A stretch of 6,483 bases of DNA from an uncultured Clostridia bacterium (GCA_937901805.1 CALDJI010000097.1:1-6483), one strand, 5' to 3'. Counted from the stretch's first letter, positions 1-6,483 are shown. Numbers and translations are program-made. Notes: generated by a model from the sequence alone, not told the origin.

Positions 1-2029
1 TGTCAATATGGGTACCGCCGCAGAATTCCACAGAAAAGCCCGGTACATCCACGACACGGACAATTTCCCCATACTTTTCACCAAACAGGGCCATTGCACC
101 CATTTTTTTGGCCTCATCAATCGGCATCTCCTTTGTCACGACATCGGCGCCCTTGAGGATCACCTCATTGACTTCCCGTTCCACTTTTGCAATTTCCTCC
201 GACGTCATTGCAGAGAAATGAGAGAAATCAAAGCGCATCCGCTGATCGTCCACATAAGAGCCTGCCTGATGGACATGATCGCCCAGAACATGGCGGAGCG
301 CCGCCTGCACAAGGTGCGCACTGGTATGGTTACGGCGGATTGCCTGGCGGCGGTCATAGTCATAAACAGCTGTCACAGCGTCTCCCTCTGCTACGCTCCC
401 GCTGACCACGCGGCCCAGATGCACCACTGCGCCGTTGACCTTTTTGCAGTCATATATATCGATCACGCAGCCGTCTTTTTTCAGCAATCCGGTATCGGAA
501 ACCTGGCCGCCGCTCTCGGTGTAAAAGACGGTCTTATCCAGCACAATGCCGATTTCATCGCCTTCGGAAGCAGTGACCACCTTTTCCCCATCATGCACCA
601 TACAAAGAATTTTCCCCTCGCACTCGGTTTCGCTGTAGCCCAAAAATTCACTGGAAACCCCTGCAAGGAGATCCTCTGTCTCGTTGCTCCAGCTGACAAT
701 CCCATTTTGCAGGCGTGCCGTGCGGGCACGGACGCGCTGTTCTTCCATCAGCTTGGTGAATTCTTCCTCATCCACCTCAATGCCGCGCTCTGCGATGATC
801 TCTTTGGTCAAATCGATCGGGAATCCAAACGTATCGTACAGGCGGAACGCCTCTGCGCCCGGAAGCATCGGGACCGCGCCCTCTTCCATATGGTTGTCGA
901 TTTTATCGATGAGGCTGCTGAGCATCTCCATGCCCTGATCGATAGTCTTGGTAAAACGCTCCTCTTCCAGTTTGACCACCTTTTTGATATAATCCGCTTT
1001 CTCCGCAAGCTCAGGATAAGCGGCATGGTTTTCCTGAATGACAGTTTCCACAACTTCATACAAAAACGGATGGTTGATGCCAAGCAGTCTGCCATGGCGG
1101 GCCGCTCTCCTGAGAAGCCGTCTCAGGACATAGCCGCGGCCCTCATTGGTCGGGGAAACGCCGTCCGCTACCATAAAGACCGTGCTGCGGATATGATCCG
1201 TGATGACACGCAGGGAGATATCGTCCTTTTCATTCTCTCCATAGTGTTTTCCTGCAATCCGGCTGATATGTTTCATGATATTCTGGATCGTATCCACCTC
1301 AAAGAGGTTGTTGACCCCCTGCATTACGCAGGCAAGGCGCTCCAGACCCATACCGGTGTCAATATTGGGATGATCCAGCGGGGTATAGTTCCCCTTGCCG
1401 TCGGAATCAAACTGGGAAAAGACCAGGTTCCAGACTTCTACATAGCGGTCGCACTCGCAGCCGACGCCGCAGTCCGGCTTTCCGCAGCCGTATTCCTCCC
1501 CGCGGTCGAAGTAGATTTCCGAGCAGGGGCCGCAGGGGCCGGAGCCATGCTCCCAGAAATTGTCCTCTTTTCCCATGCGGACAACGCGCTCCGGCGCCAC
1601 GCCGATCTCCTTTGTCCAGATGTCAAAAGCCTCGTCGTCATCCAGGTAAATGGTGACCCACAGCCTGTCAACCGGGATTTCCAGCACTTCGGTAAAAAAT
1701 TCCCAGGCCCAGCGGATCGCCTCATGTTTAAAATAATCCCCAAAGGAAAAATTCCCGAGCATCTCAAAAAAGGTTCCGTGACGCGCAGTCTTTCCCACAT
1801 TCTCAATATCCGGGGTGCGGATACATTTCTGACAGGTTGTCACCCGGGTATTGGGCGGCGTTTCCTGTCCAAGGAAAAATTTCTTCATCGGAGCCATGCC
1901 GGAGTTAATCAGCAGCAGGCTTTTATCCCCATGCGGAACCAGGGAATAGCTCGGCAGGCGGGTATGCCCTTTACTCTCAAAAAAACTCAGGAATTTTTCA
2001 CGCAGTTCATTTAATCCAGTCCATTCCAT
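1..2029 (-). CDS. alaS: Alanyl-tRNA synthetase, 3' end beyond the window
   Basis: Cytoplasmic class II synthetase that charges tRNA-Ala and edits mischarged Ser/Gly-tRNA-Ala. 676 codons are visible out of the roughly 870-880 usual for the family. The N-terminus reads [17 protein letters not shown]. Motif 2 lies around residues 83-100 ([18 protein letters not shown]) and motif 3 is DTGMGLERL (224-232). A Cys-rich insertion sits at 182-193 (C182, C187, C191, C193). The editing domain carries the metal-binding HTSAH (568-572) and CGGTH (670-674), and the frame is open at the window edge just after it. The missing part would be the C-terminal C-Ala region. Start: ATG at 2029-2027 has GAAGGG (2045-2040) 10 nt upstream. 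Another ATG at 2039-2037 abuts that site and is out of frame, stopping after 10 codons. Expression should be controlled by the T-box leader upstream. Identification is by recognised family motifs. Confidence 0.98.
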   Translation of the reverse strand, partial: MEWTGLNELREKFLSFFESKGHTRLPSYSLVPHGDKSLLLINSGMAPMKKFFLGQETPPNTRVTTCQKCIRTPDIENVGKTARHGTFFEMLGNFSFGDYFKHEAIRWAWEFFTEVLEIPVDRLWVTIYLDDDEAFDIWTKEIGVAPERVVRMGKEDNFWEHGSGPCGPCSEIYFDRGEEYGCGKPDCGVGCECDRYVEVWNLVFSQFDSDGKGNYTPLDHPNIDTGMGLERLACVMQGVNNLFEVDTIQNIMKHISRIAGKHYGENEKDDISLRVITDHIRSTVFMVADGVSPTNEGRGYVLRRLLRRAARHGRLLGINHPFLYEVVETVIQENHAAYPELAEKADYIKKVVKLEEERFTKTIDQGMEMLSSLIDKIDNHMEEGAVPMLPGAEAFRLYDTFGFPIDLTKEIIAERGIEVDEEEFTKLMEEQRVRARTARLQNGIVSWSNETEDLLAGVSSEFLGYSETECEGKILCMVHDGEKVVTASEGDEIGIVLDKTVFYTESGGQVSDTGLLKKDGCVIDIYDCKKVNGAVVHLGRVVSGSVAEGDAVTAVYDYDRRQAIRRNHTSAHLVQAALRHVLGDHVHQAGSYVDDQRMRFDFSHFSAMTSEEIAKVEREVNEVILKGADVVTKEMPIDEAKKMGAMALFGEKYGEIVRVVDVPGFSVEFCGGTHID

Positions 2030-2088
2030 TTGGTTTCATCCCTTCTATTTGGCAAAATCATTAAAACCAGCTAAAAAAGCGGTTATGC

Positions 2089-2132
2089 AAAAAAAGCTTT
2101 CATCCCATAATCATATATGGGACGAAAGCTTT
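2089..2132 (-). terminator. T-box intrinsic terminator before alaS
   Basis: 17-bp stem with one G-U wobble between 2132-2116 and 2109-2093, a short AT loop, then seven T on the minus strand (2095-2089). Its 5' arm contains the CGTCCC that would otherwise pair with the GGG just before the T-box core to form the antiterminator. The two structures are therefore mutually exclusive, as in known T-box leaders. Confidence 0.95.
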
Positions 2133-2344
2133 TGTTTCCGCGGTACCACCCAAATTGCAGCCCCGAAAGCCGGGACGCCTGCTTATCCCCTTTAACGCAG
2201 GGATACGCCGCCGTTTTCACGGCAGTGCTCCAGGGCAGCGCCACTTCCCTGCGGCACAGCGAAAGCCTTTCAGCATACGGCCTTCTCTCTGAAGATGTGC
2301 AGATGCAGAAGCGGATCCCTTTCTCAGCATTTGAATCCATATGC
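2089..2344 (-). promoter_or_regulatory. T-box riboswitch (tRNA-Ala-sensing leader of alaS)
   Basis: Transcribed leader of alaS that senses uncharged tRNA-Ala and switches between terminator and antiterminator. Seen on the minus strand: the canonical T-box core TGGTACCGCGGAA at 2148-2136, and the stem I hallmark AGAGAG at 2290-2285 followed by a GGC...GAAAGGC apical arm. Stem I can be folded by hand: basal TGCT (2329-2326) pairs with AGCA (2229-2226), GGG (about 2319-2317) pairs with CCC (2235-2233), and CCGCTTC (2314-2308) pairs with GAAGTGG (2247-2241) with one G-U pair. This leaves C-GCU-G in the specifier loop, so the specifier is most likely GCU (2239-2237), an alanine codon. The UGGU bulge would pair with an ACCA 3' end, which fits the A73 discriminator of bacterial tRNA-Ala. 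The 5' end at about 2344 is inferred from the promoter. Confidence 0.95.
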
Positions 2345-2349
2345 TATTG

Positions 2350-2377
2350 ATTATAGCGGTTTTAACCCTTTTGTCAA
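2350..2377 (-). promoter_or_regulatory. sigma-A-type promoter of the alaS T-box leader
   Basis: Perfect -35 TTGACA (2377-2372) and perfect -10 TATAAT (2355-2350) on the minus strand, with a 16-bp spacer. Initiation is expected near 2345-2342. That gives a leader of about 315 nt before the alaS start, room for the complete T-box. Confidence 0.9.
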
Positions 2378-2450
2378 CGTATTTTGCCCCAAAACGTGAC
2401 TTTTTCCCGTTTTTACGCCCTTTTGTACGCAGGATATCCCCTGAAACAGG

Positions 2451-4103
2451 TCAATTTCCGTCATTTTGCTCATGGATTTTATCCTGGTTCATATAGTAAT
2501 AGAGATTGTCCGCAATTTCCTTAAAAATAGGAGCCGCCGTAAAGCTTCCTTCCCCTCCCCCTTCTTTGAGGACGACCACCGTATATTTGGGGTTCTCTTC
2601 CGGGAAGAAGCCGGCAAACCATGCGTGGACAATTTCCTTCCCGTTTTTATCATAGACGCCAGTCTGGGCAGAAGCCGTTTTCCCTCCGGCCCCCATGTGC
2701 TCCGGTTTTGCATAAACCCCTGTCCCGTTTGAAACAACCGATTCCATATATCCCCGGATCGTATCCACTGTTTCTTCACTGAGAATCCGGGCAGGCTCTC
2801 CCATGGTTTCCTGTGACATCACATTGCCCTGGGCGTCAACCAGACTTTCTACCAGAGAAGGACAGACCAGATTTCCCCCATTTGCAAACACAGATACCAT
2901 TTTTGCAATCTGTACCGGCGTGGCAAGCAGACTACCCTGTCCAAAACAGAGGTTTGCAAAATCCGCGTCGGATTGGATTTCAGCCGGTTTGGGAAGATTC
3001 CCCTCCTCGCTGGTGATTCCGGGCGCAAGCATATCCGCGCGGGAAAACCCGAAATCAAAGGCCGTTTTATAGAGCTTCTCCGCACCAATCAGCGATCCCA
3101 GATGGATAAAATACGGGTTGCAGGAGACTTTCAGCGCCCGGGCCAAATCCAGCCAGCTATGCCCCTCCCGTTCATGGCAGTGGAATACCTGCCCATCCAC
3201 ATCAATGGAACCGGTGCATTCAAAGATGGTATTGGGAGTCACCCCATTTTCCAGGGCGCTTGCCGTTACACAGAGTTTGAAAGTGGAGCCGACCGGATAC
3301 GCACAGAGCGCCCGGTTGATTAACGGGGAAGATTCCTGCTCCATGGCGCCTGAGATGTTGTCGTTATAATACCCGGGAGAACTGACCATTGCACGGATTT
3401 TCCCGGTATCCGATTCCATCACGACAATGGCGCCTTTGCCCAGGCTCTGGTTCCAGGCCGCCTGTTCGCAAACCATCTGGATATAACGGTCAAGCGTCAG
3501 GACAACCCCCGCCCCCCGCTGTTCCTCCTCCAGAAGAATCTGAGGGGAATCTGCATCCAGCACATTACCTCTCGCATCGACCGTATACCGCACGCTTGCA
3601 GAATAACCGGTCTGGTTCAGGTAATCGTTATACGCCTTTTCAATCCCGGACATCCCATTGGTTCCGCCCGCGTCCAGATACCCAATCACATGCTCCGCCA
3701 ACTGGAATTGCCCATACCGGTTCGTTCCCTTGAGTACCTGAATCTGTGGACAAAAGAGATTGGCGGAAGGCACCTCTGTCACAAAAGGCATTCTGGACGC
3801 GATTTTTTCCAGAATCCCCTGCCGGCTGTTTTCTCCCAGCATAGCGATCAGGGCCTCGGCGCTCTCCTCGCTTGGGGCCACACAGGCGAGATACCGTTGT
3901 TCGGTATCCACCAGGGGCTCGCCGTTGCAGTCATAGATCATCCCCCGGGAACGGGTAACCTCGATGGTCTGGGAACTCTGCGCCTGTGCTGCACTTTTGA
4001 GCGTATCATTCTGCCCGATGACATAAATCCGCATGAGCACAATGCTGAAGCAGAAAATAAACAGCCCGAACAGAGCGGCCACCCGTTTTTTTATTTTTTT
4101 CAC
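2451..4103 (-). CDS. Class B penicillin-binding protein (D,D-transpeptidase), GTG start
   Basis: 550-residue bitopic peptidoglycan transpeptidase that cross-links stem peptides outside the membrane. Residues 2-7 are basic and a single membrane anchor spans about 8-30. The N-terminal class B module shows RGMIYDCNG (53-61) and GMSGIEKAYNDYL (150-162). The penicillin-binding domain follows: STFK with nucleophile Ser273 and Lys276, SCN at 327-329, and GGKTASAQTG (473-482) in the KTG position. No PASTA repeats and no transglycosylase domain are present. Start: GTG at 4103-4101 has GGGAGG 7 nt upstream. An in-frame ATG at 4118-4116 would overlap that site, and longer readings run through AT-rich intergenic DNA. 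It belongs to the FtsI/PbpA/SpoVD/YrrR group; which member cannot be decided here. From memory, Bacillus subtilis also has a class B PBP gene (yrrR) near alaS, so the neighbourhood may be old. Confidence 0.93.
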   Translation of the reverse strand: MKKIKKRVAALFGLFIFCFSIVLMRIYVIGQNDTLKSAAQAQSSQTIEVTRSRGMIYDCNGEPLVDTEQRYLACVAPSEESAEALIAMLGENSRQGILEKIASRMPFVTEVPSANLFCPQIQVLKGTNRYGQFQLAEHVIGYLDAGGTNGMSGIEKAYNDYLNQTGYSASVRYTVDARGNVLDADSPQILLEEEQRGAGVVLTLDRYIQMVCEQAAWNQSLGKGAIVVMESDTGKIRAMVSSPGYYNDNISGAMEQESSPLINRALCAYPVGSTFKLCVTASALENGVTPNTIFECTGSIDVDGQVFHCHEREGHSWLDLARALKVSCNPYFIHLGSLIGAEKLYKTAFDFGFSRADMLAPGITSEEGNLPKPAEIQSDADFANLCFGQGSLLATPVQIAKMVSVFANGGNLVCPSLVESLVDAQGNVMSQETMGEPARILSEETVDTIRGYMESVVSNGTGVYAKPEHMGAGGKTASAQTGVYDKNGKEIVHAWFAGFFPEENPKYTVVVLKEGGGEGSFTAAPIFKEIADNLYYYMNQDKIHEQNDGN

Positions 4104-4116
4104 TGCGATTCCTCCC
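4104..4116 (-). promoter_or_regulatory. Ribosome binding site that decides the GTG start of the PBP gene
   Basis: GGGAGG at 4116-4111 stands 7 nt from GTG (4103-4101), ideal spacing. The alternative ATG overlaps the GGGAGG itself and has no purine-rich site ahead of it. Confidence 0.8.
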
Positions 4117-4202
4117 ATCACAGGATTAGTGTGGGAAAACGACCGGCGGATATGCAGAGAAAAATAAGTCTCCTTGATTTTGAATAAAATACATAAAAAC
4201 AA

Positions 4203-4231
4203 TTTACATTCCACCATATATAATATATAAT
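4203..4231 (+). promoter_or_regulatory. Strong plus-strand promoter before the broken frame and lipoprotein gene
   Basis: -35 TTTACA (4203-4208), a 17-bp spacer, and a perfect -10 TATAAT (4226-4231). Initiation would fall near 4238, followed by AAAGAGG (4254-4260) and an ATG at 4270. The same transcript would carry the lipoprotein gene at 4478, since no terminator lies between. Confidence 0.7.
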
Positions 4232-4252
4232 ATATCTGTACTATATTATATA
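4217..4252. repeat. Perfect AT palindrome over the divergent promoters, with an extra direct copy
   Basis: TATATAATATA occurs at 4217-4227 and again, overlapping, at 4224-4234. Its exact reverse complement lies at 4242-4252. The second copy and the inverted copy form an 11-bp palindrome around a 7-nt centre (TCTGTAC) that covers the plus-strand -10 and start point. It could be an operator or simply promoter-associated AT-rich DNA. The GC content is far below that of the flanking genes. Confidence 0.5.
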
Positions 4253-4255
4253 CAA
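4227..4255 (-). promoter_or_regulatory. Candidate divergent promoter for the PBP gene
   Basis: On the minus strand TTGTAT (4255-4250) is followed after 17 bp by TATTAT (4232-4227). It overlaps the plus-strand promoter, so the two could compete for RNA polymerase. The AT-richness makes chance matches likely, so this is a weak call. It would give the PBP transcript a leader of about 120 nt. Confidence 0.35.
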
Positions 4256-4269
4256 AGAGGATAATTTCC

Positions 4270-4445
4270 ATGATAGAGGAACAATAGAACATCATTTCGT
4301 CGTTGCCAGGGCTTATTATGAACACCCAAATGGAGATACTGGAATTTATATTCACGACCCGGAATCGGACATCAACTACTTTCCCCTTGCCCAGTATCTA
4401 AACAACGGCTGGACGATAGAATTCGCCACCGCAGTCATCCGATAA
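4270..4445 (+). pseudogene. Broken short frame resembling the C-terminal His/Asp part of a C39-like cysteine peptidase
   Basis: An ATG at 4270 with AAAGAGG upstream reads only MIEEQ before TAG (4285-4287). From 4284, in the frame reached by a 1-nt insertion or 2-nt deletion, 53 protein-like codons run to TAA at 4443-4445. The peptide begins IEHHFVVARAYYEHPNGD, continues with GIYIHDPESD and ends FATAVIR. The frame extends upstream only through AT repeats and has no usual start codon. The pattern His-(Phe)-Val-Val followed about 20 residues later by hydrophobic-x-Asp-Pro recalls the catalytic His and Asp region of C39-type papain-like peptidases. The catalytic Cys half is absent. I infer a remnant left by internal deletion or frameshift; the family assignment rests on pattern memory only. 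It lies 32 nt before the lipoprotein gene and shares its promoter. It could also be a non-coding leader. Confidence 0.45.
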
Positions 4446-4477
4446 CAAAGAACGATCTTGAAAGGAGGAAACAGGGT

Positions 4478-5131
4478 ATGAAAAAACTTTTATTCTCCTG
4501 TATCCTGCTCGCCAGCTGCCTTGTCTTTTTCTCCTGTTCTCCCAAAGAGACGCCGGCTCCTTCTTCAGACGCTTCCTCTCCGGGCACGCCATCCTCCTCT
4601 ATCGGCAGCGAGCAGGCATCCCGGGACGCCTGGAAGGCTCCTTCCACAGTGGGATATACCTATATCTGGGATGACACACTCCAAAATATCTATGCCCCAA
4701 GCGAAGCCTATCCCATGGGAGATCCCCAGCCCGGCGGGGAACCCATCCATATAAATCCCAGCTTTGAACAGGTAAACCGGATGGATGTCATCTGGTTCGG
4801 CGGGGACATCATAGGGGATCGGGTCGCCTATATCCAAGCAGTAAAGCACGAGTATTGGGACGATCCTGATTTTTACTTTTCCAGCAGTTTCCTAATCAGC
4901 CCCTATAAAATCAAAACATATACCAAAGAGGAGTTGACGCCCTACCTCATCCGGGAGGATGAGGACTATGTCCTGCTGGACATCACAGAATTGGTGCTGG
5001 GTTCCTCCTTTGAAGAATTCCTGAAACAAAAGGCCGCGGAAAGAAATACACCGGAAGTCATGTACTTCTGGGCATTGGAACCCGCCGCACATTTAAAAGA
5101 ACATCTGTCTGAAATCATTGTCAAAGGATAA
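4478..5131 (+). CDS. Putative secreted lipoprotein of unknown function
   Basis: 217 residues, not recognised. The start ATG has a near-perfect AAAGGAGG (4461-4468) 9 nt upstream. The signal sequence has MKK, then a hydrophobic run to about residue 19. Two lipobox-like cysteines are present: LASC ending at Cys14 matches the consensus best but leaves a short hydrophobic core, while FSC ending at Cys20 gives a more usual length and is followed directly by a Ser/Pro/Thr/Ala-rich linker (21-55), so Cys20 is favoured. Residues 56-217 look like one folded domain, rich in aromatic and acidic residues (YTYIWDD at 60-66, RMDVIWFGGD at 101-110, EYWDDPDFYF at 125-134), with a probable C-terminal alpha/beta end. 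No catalytic motif or further membrane span is visible. It follows the C39-like remnant on the same probable transcript and ends in its own terminator. Anchoring to the outer face of the membrane is inferred from the signal alone. Confidence 0.85.
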   Translation: MKKLLFSCILLASCLVFFSCSPKETPAPSSDASSPGTPSSSIGSEQASRDAWKAPSTVGYTYIWDDTLQNIYAPSEAYPMGDPQPGGEPIHINPSFEQVNRMDVIWFGGDIIGDRVAYIQAVKHEYWDDPDFYFSSSFLISPYKIKTYTKEELTPYLIREDEDYVLLDITELVLGSSFEEFLKQKAAERNTPEVMYFWALEPAAHLKEHLSEIIVKG

Positions 5132-5145
5132 CCTCCTTTCGCCCT

Positions 5146-5184
5146 TTTGCCGCCCATCCTCTCCATCGGGGGGCGGCAAATTTT
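5146..5184 (+). terminator. Terminator after the lipoprotein gene
   Basis: Perfect 10-bp GC-rich stem, TTTGCCGCCC (5146-5155) with GGGCGGCAAA (5171-5180), a 15-nt loop, then TTTT. It starts 14 nt after the stop codon. The T tract is short, which may be why a second hairpin follows. Confidence 0.75.
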
Positions 5185-5240
5185 GTCCCGGGCCGCCCTT
5201 CCGCCTGTTTGACTGCTTATGTAATTCCCGGAAGCAAACA

Positions 5241-5275
5241 AAATGCCCTCATCAAAAGGATGAGGGCATTTTTGT
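5241..5275. terminator. Bidirectional terminator between convergent genes
   Basis: Perfect 13-bp stem, AAATGCCCTCATC (5241-5253) with GATGAGGGCATTT (5259-5271), and a 5-nt loop. It is followed by TTTTTG-rich sequence on the plus strand and by TTTTGTTT on the minus strand. The pairing almost continues outward on both sides, interrupted by one extra T. It can stop transcripts from either direction. Confidence 0.85.
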
Positions 5276-5329
5276 TTACAGAAATCCGGCAGAGGGGGAA
5301 GTCCATATTGTGACAAAACCGATTTTCTC

Positions 5330-5364
5330 AGAAAGAAAATCCCCGGTGGAAAACCCACCGGGGA
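5330..5364 (-). terminator. purD terminator
   Basis: 10-bp stem between 5364-5355 and 5349-5340 on the minus strand (CCCCGGTGG core), with a 5-nt loop, then TTTTCTTTC. It begins 17 nt after the purD stop codon. Confidence 0.85.
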
Positions 5365-5380
5365 CAAGCGCAAAGACGGT

Positions 5381-6483
5381 TTACTTTCTGCCAATATCCG
5401 TGCGGAAATGTTTGTCCGTAAACTGGATCGTTTCAGCGCCCTGATAGGCTTTCTGCAAGGCCTGCTCCAGCGTGGGGGCAGTTGCGGTCACGCCAAGAAC
5501 GCGCCCGCCGCCGGTAACCAGTTTACCGTCCGCAGATTTTGTACCGGCATGGTAAACGGTCACGCCAAATTCTTTCTCCGCAGATGCAATGCCCGTGATC
5601 TCATAGCCGGTCTGGTACTTTTTCGGATACCCTCCGGAGGCGAGGACAACGCAGGCGGCCGTTTCCGGTTTCCTGGAAAATGGGACTTCGGAGAGCGTGC
5701 CGTCAATCGTGGCTTCCATAATATCCACCAGATCGCCGTCGAGCAGAGGGAGTACCACCTGAGTTTCCGGATCGCCGAAGCGGCAGTTGTATTCAATGAC
5801 CTTCGGGCCGTCCGGGGTCATCATCAGGCCGAAATACAGGCAGCCATGGAATTCCCTGCCCTCCTGCTTCATGGCCTGGATAGTCGGTTCAAAGATTGTC
5901 CTGCGGCAAACCTCCGCCAGTTCCGAGGTATAGTGCGGATTTGGGGCAATCGTGCCCATGCCGCCGGTATTGGGGCCCTCATCGTTGTCATAGGCGCGTT
6001 TGTGATCCATAGAGGAAACCATTGTGCGGACGACCGTTCCATCCGTAAAGCTGAGGACGGAAACCTCCGGCCCGGTGAGGAACTCCTCAATGACGACATG
6101 GCTGCCGGATGCGCCGAAGATCCCGCCTTCTATCATCGAGATGACGGCTTCCTGCGCCTCCTGTTCATTCTGTGCAATGATAACGCCCTTTCCGAGCGCC
6201 AGCCCATCCGCCTTGATCACAACCGGGTAACTCCCCTGGGCGCGGATATATTCCATTGCAGCCGCACTGTTGTCGAAAGTCTCGTATTTGGCTGTCGGGA
6301 TGCCGTAGCGCTTCATCAGGTCTTTGGAAAACGCCTTGCTCCCTTCGATAATCGCGGCCGCTTTATTCGGCCCAAAAGCACGGATTCCCTCTGCGTTTAA
6401 GGCGTCCACCATGCCGAGAACAAGGGGATCGTCCGGCGTGACCACAACCAGATCCATCTGGTTTCCCTTTGCATAGGAGACAA
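5381..6483 (-). CDS. purD: Phosphoribosylamine-glycine ligase (GAR synthetase), 5' end beyond the window
   Basis: Cytoplasmic ATP-grasp enzyme of de novo purine synthesis: 5-phosphoribosylamine + glycine + ATP gives glycinamide ribonucleotide. 366 residues are visible of about 420; the frame is open to the right edge (VSYAKGNQMDLVVVTPDDPL), so the first methionine seen inside it is internal and the N-terminal GxGGREHA region is missing. Counting from the first whole visible codon, the ATP-grasp loop VVIKADGLALGKGV is at 87-100, DHKRAYDNDEGPNTGGMG at 159-176, and the metal and phosphate-binding EYNCRFGDPETQ at 230-241 (Glu and Asn as Mg ligands). The C-terminal domain is complete and ends HFRTDIGRK. 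No fusion to purM or purN is seen. The upstream neighbours are outside the window, so a pur operon is likely but not visible. The gene is convergent with the lipoprotein gene and ends in its own terminator. Confidence 0.98.
   Translation of the reverse strand, partial: VSYAKGNQMDLVVVTPDDPLVLGMVDALNAEGIRAFGPNKAAAIIEGSKAFSKDLMKRYGIPTAKYETFDNSAAAMEYIRAQGSYPVVIKADGLALGKGVIIAQNEQEAQEAVISMIEGGIFGASGSHVVIEEFLTGPEVSVLSFTDGTVVRTMVSSMDHKRAYDNDEGPNTGGMGTIAPNPHYTSELAEVCRRTIFEPTIQAMKQEGREFHGCLYFGLMMTPDGPKVIEYNCRFGDPETQVVLPLLDGDLVDIMEATIDGTLSEVPFSRKPETAACVVLASGGYPKKYQTGYEITGIASAEKEFGVTVYHAGTKSADGKLVTGGGRVLGVTATAPTLEQALQKAYQGAETIQFTDKHFRTDIGRK

Noticed and set aside
8..2014. A 668-codon open frame on the plus strand
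   Set aside because: It is the antisense shadow of alaS. The minus strand gives an unmistakable AlaRS with all motifs, and the plus-strand product has no recognisable family, ribosome binding site or promoter.
2083..2350. Open frames of 77-85 codons on both strands between alaS and the PBP gene
   Set aside because: They lie wholly in the structured T-box leader, which explains the sequence conservation and hairpins there.
4270..4300. Programmed ribosomal frameshift joining MIEEQ to the downstream frame
   Set aside because: No slippery heptamer is present before the TAG and no strong structure follows it, so ordinary gene decay is simpler.
4104..4355. An 84-residue N-terminal extension of the PBP starting at an upstream ATG
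   Set aside because: It runs through AT-repeat intergenic DNA and overlaps the remnant. The GTG at 4103 has an ideal ribosome binding site and begins a typical Lys-rich stretch plus membrane anchor.
4398..4647. Small minus-strand frames over the lipoprotein start
   Set aside because: They are antisense to the signal peptide and linker of a gene with a strong ribosome binding site, and resemble no protein.
5408..6400. A 330-codon open frame on the plus strand
   Set aside because: Antisense shadow of purD; the minus strand carries the complete ATP-grasp motif set.
6455..6457. ATG at 6457-6455 as the purD start
   Set aside because: The frame stays open upstream to the window edge with PurD-like sequence, and the essential N-terminal domain is missing from the shorter reading.
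1..6483. CRISPR arrays, insertion sequences, tRNA or rRNA genes, attachment sites
   Set aside because: No regularly spaced repeats, transposase motifs, paired terminal repeats or RNA gene signatures were found on reading both strands.

Overview
The window looks like an ordinary chromosomal stretch from a low-to-mid GC Firmicute, most likely a gut-type member of class Clostridia. The evidence is a T-box leader in front of alaS, strong AGGAGG-type ribosome binding sites, clostridial-style AlaRS and PurD sequences, and near-consensus sigma-A promoters. No database search was possible, so the genus is not assigned.

Layout, left to right. Positions 1-2029 (minus strand) hold the first 676 codons of alaS (alanyl-tRNA synthetase); its 3' end runs off the left edge. 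Positions 2089-2344 are the alaS leader, a complete T-box riboswitch with a readable stem I, an alanine GCU specifier, the T-box sequence and an overlapping terminator. A TTGACA/TATAAT promoter at 2350-2377 drives it. Positions 2451-4103 (minus) encode a 550-residue class B penicillin-binding protein that starts at GTG. Positions 4104-4477 form a divergent, very AT-rich intergenic region. It holds a strong plus-strand promoter, a perfect AT palindrome, and a short broken reading frame that resembles the His/Asp half of a C39-like cysteine peptidase. Positions 4478-5131 (plus) encode an unrecognised lipoprotein. Positions 5132-5380 hold three successive hairpin terminators between convergent genes. 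Positions 5381-6483 (minus) hold purD (phosphoribosylamine-glycine ligase), whose first roughly 55 codons lie beyond the right edge.

The minus-strand genes are housekeeping functions: translation, cell wall and purine synthesis. The plus-strand insert at about 4200-5185 (gene remnant plus lipoprotein) is the only accessory-looking part. No mobile element, CRISPR array, tRNA or rRNA is visible, and I found no convincing new multi-gene system. The items most worth a second look are the C39-like remnant with its intact promoter, the KTA (not KTG) motif in the penicillin-binding protein, and the orphan lipoprotein.
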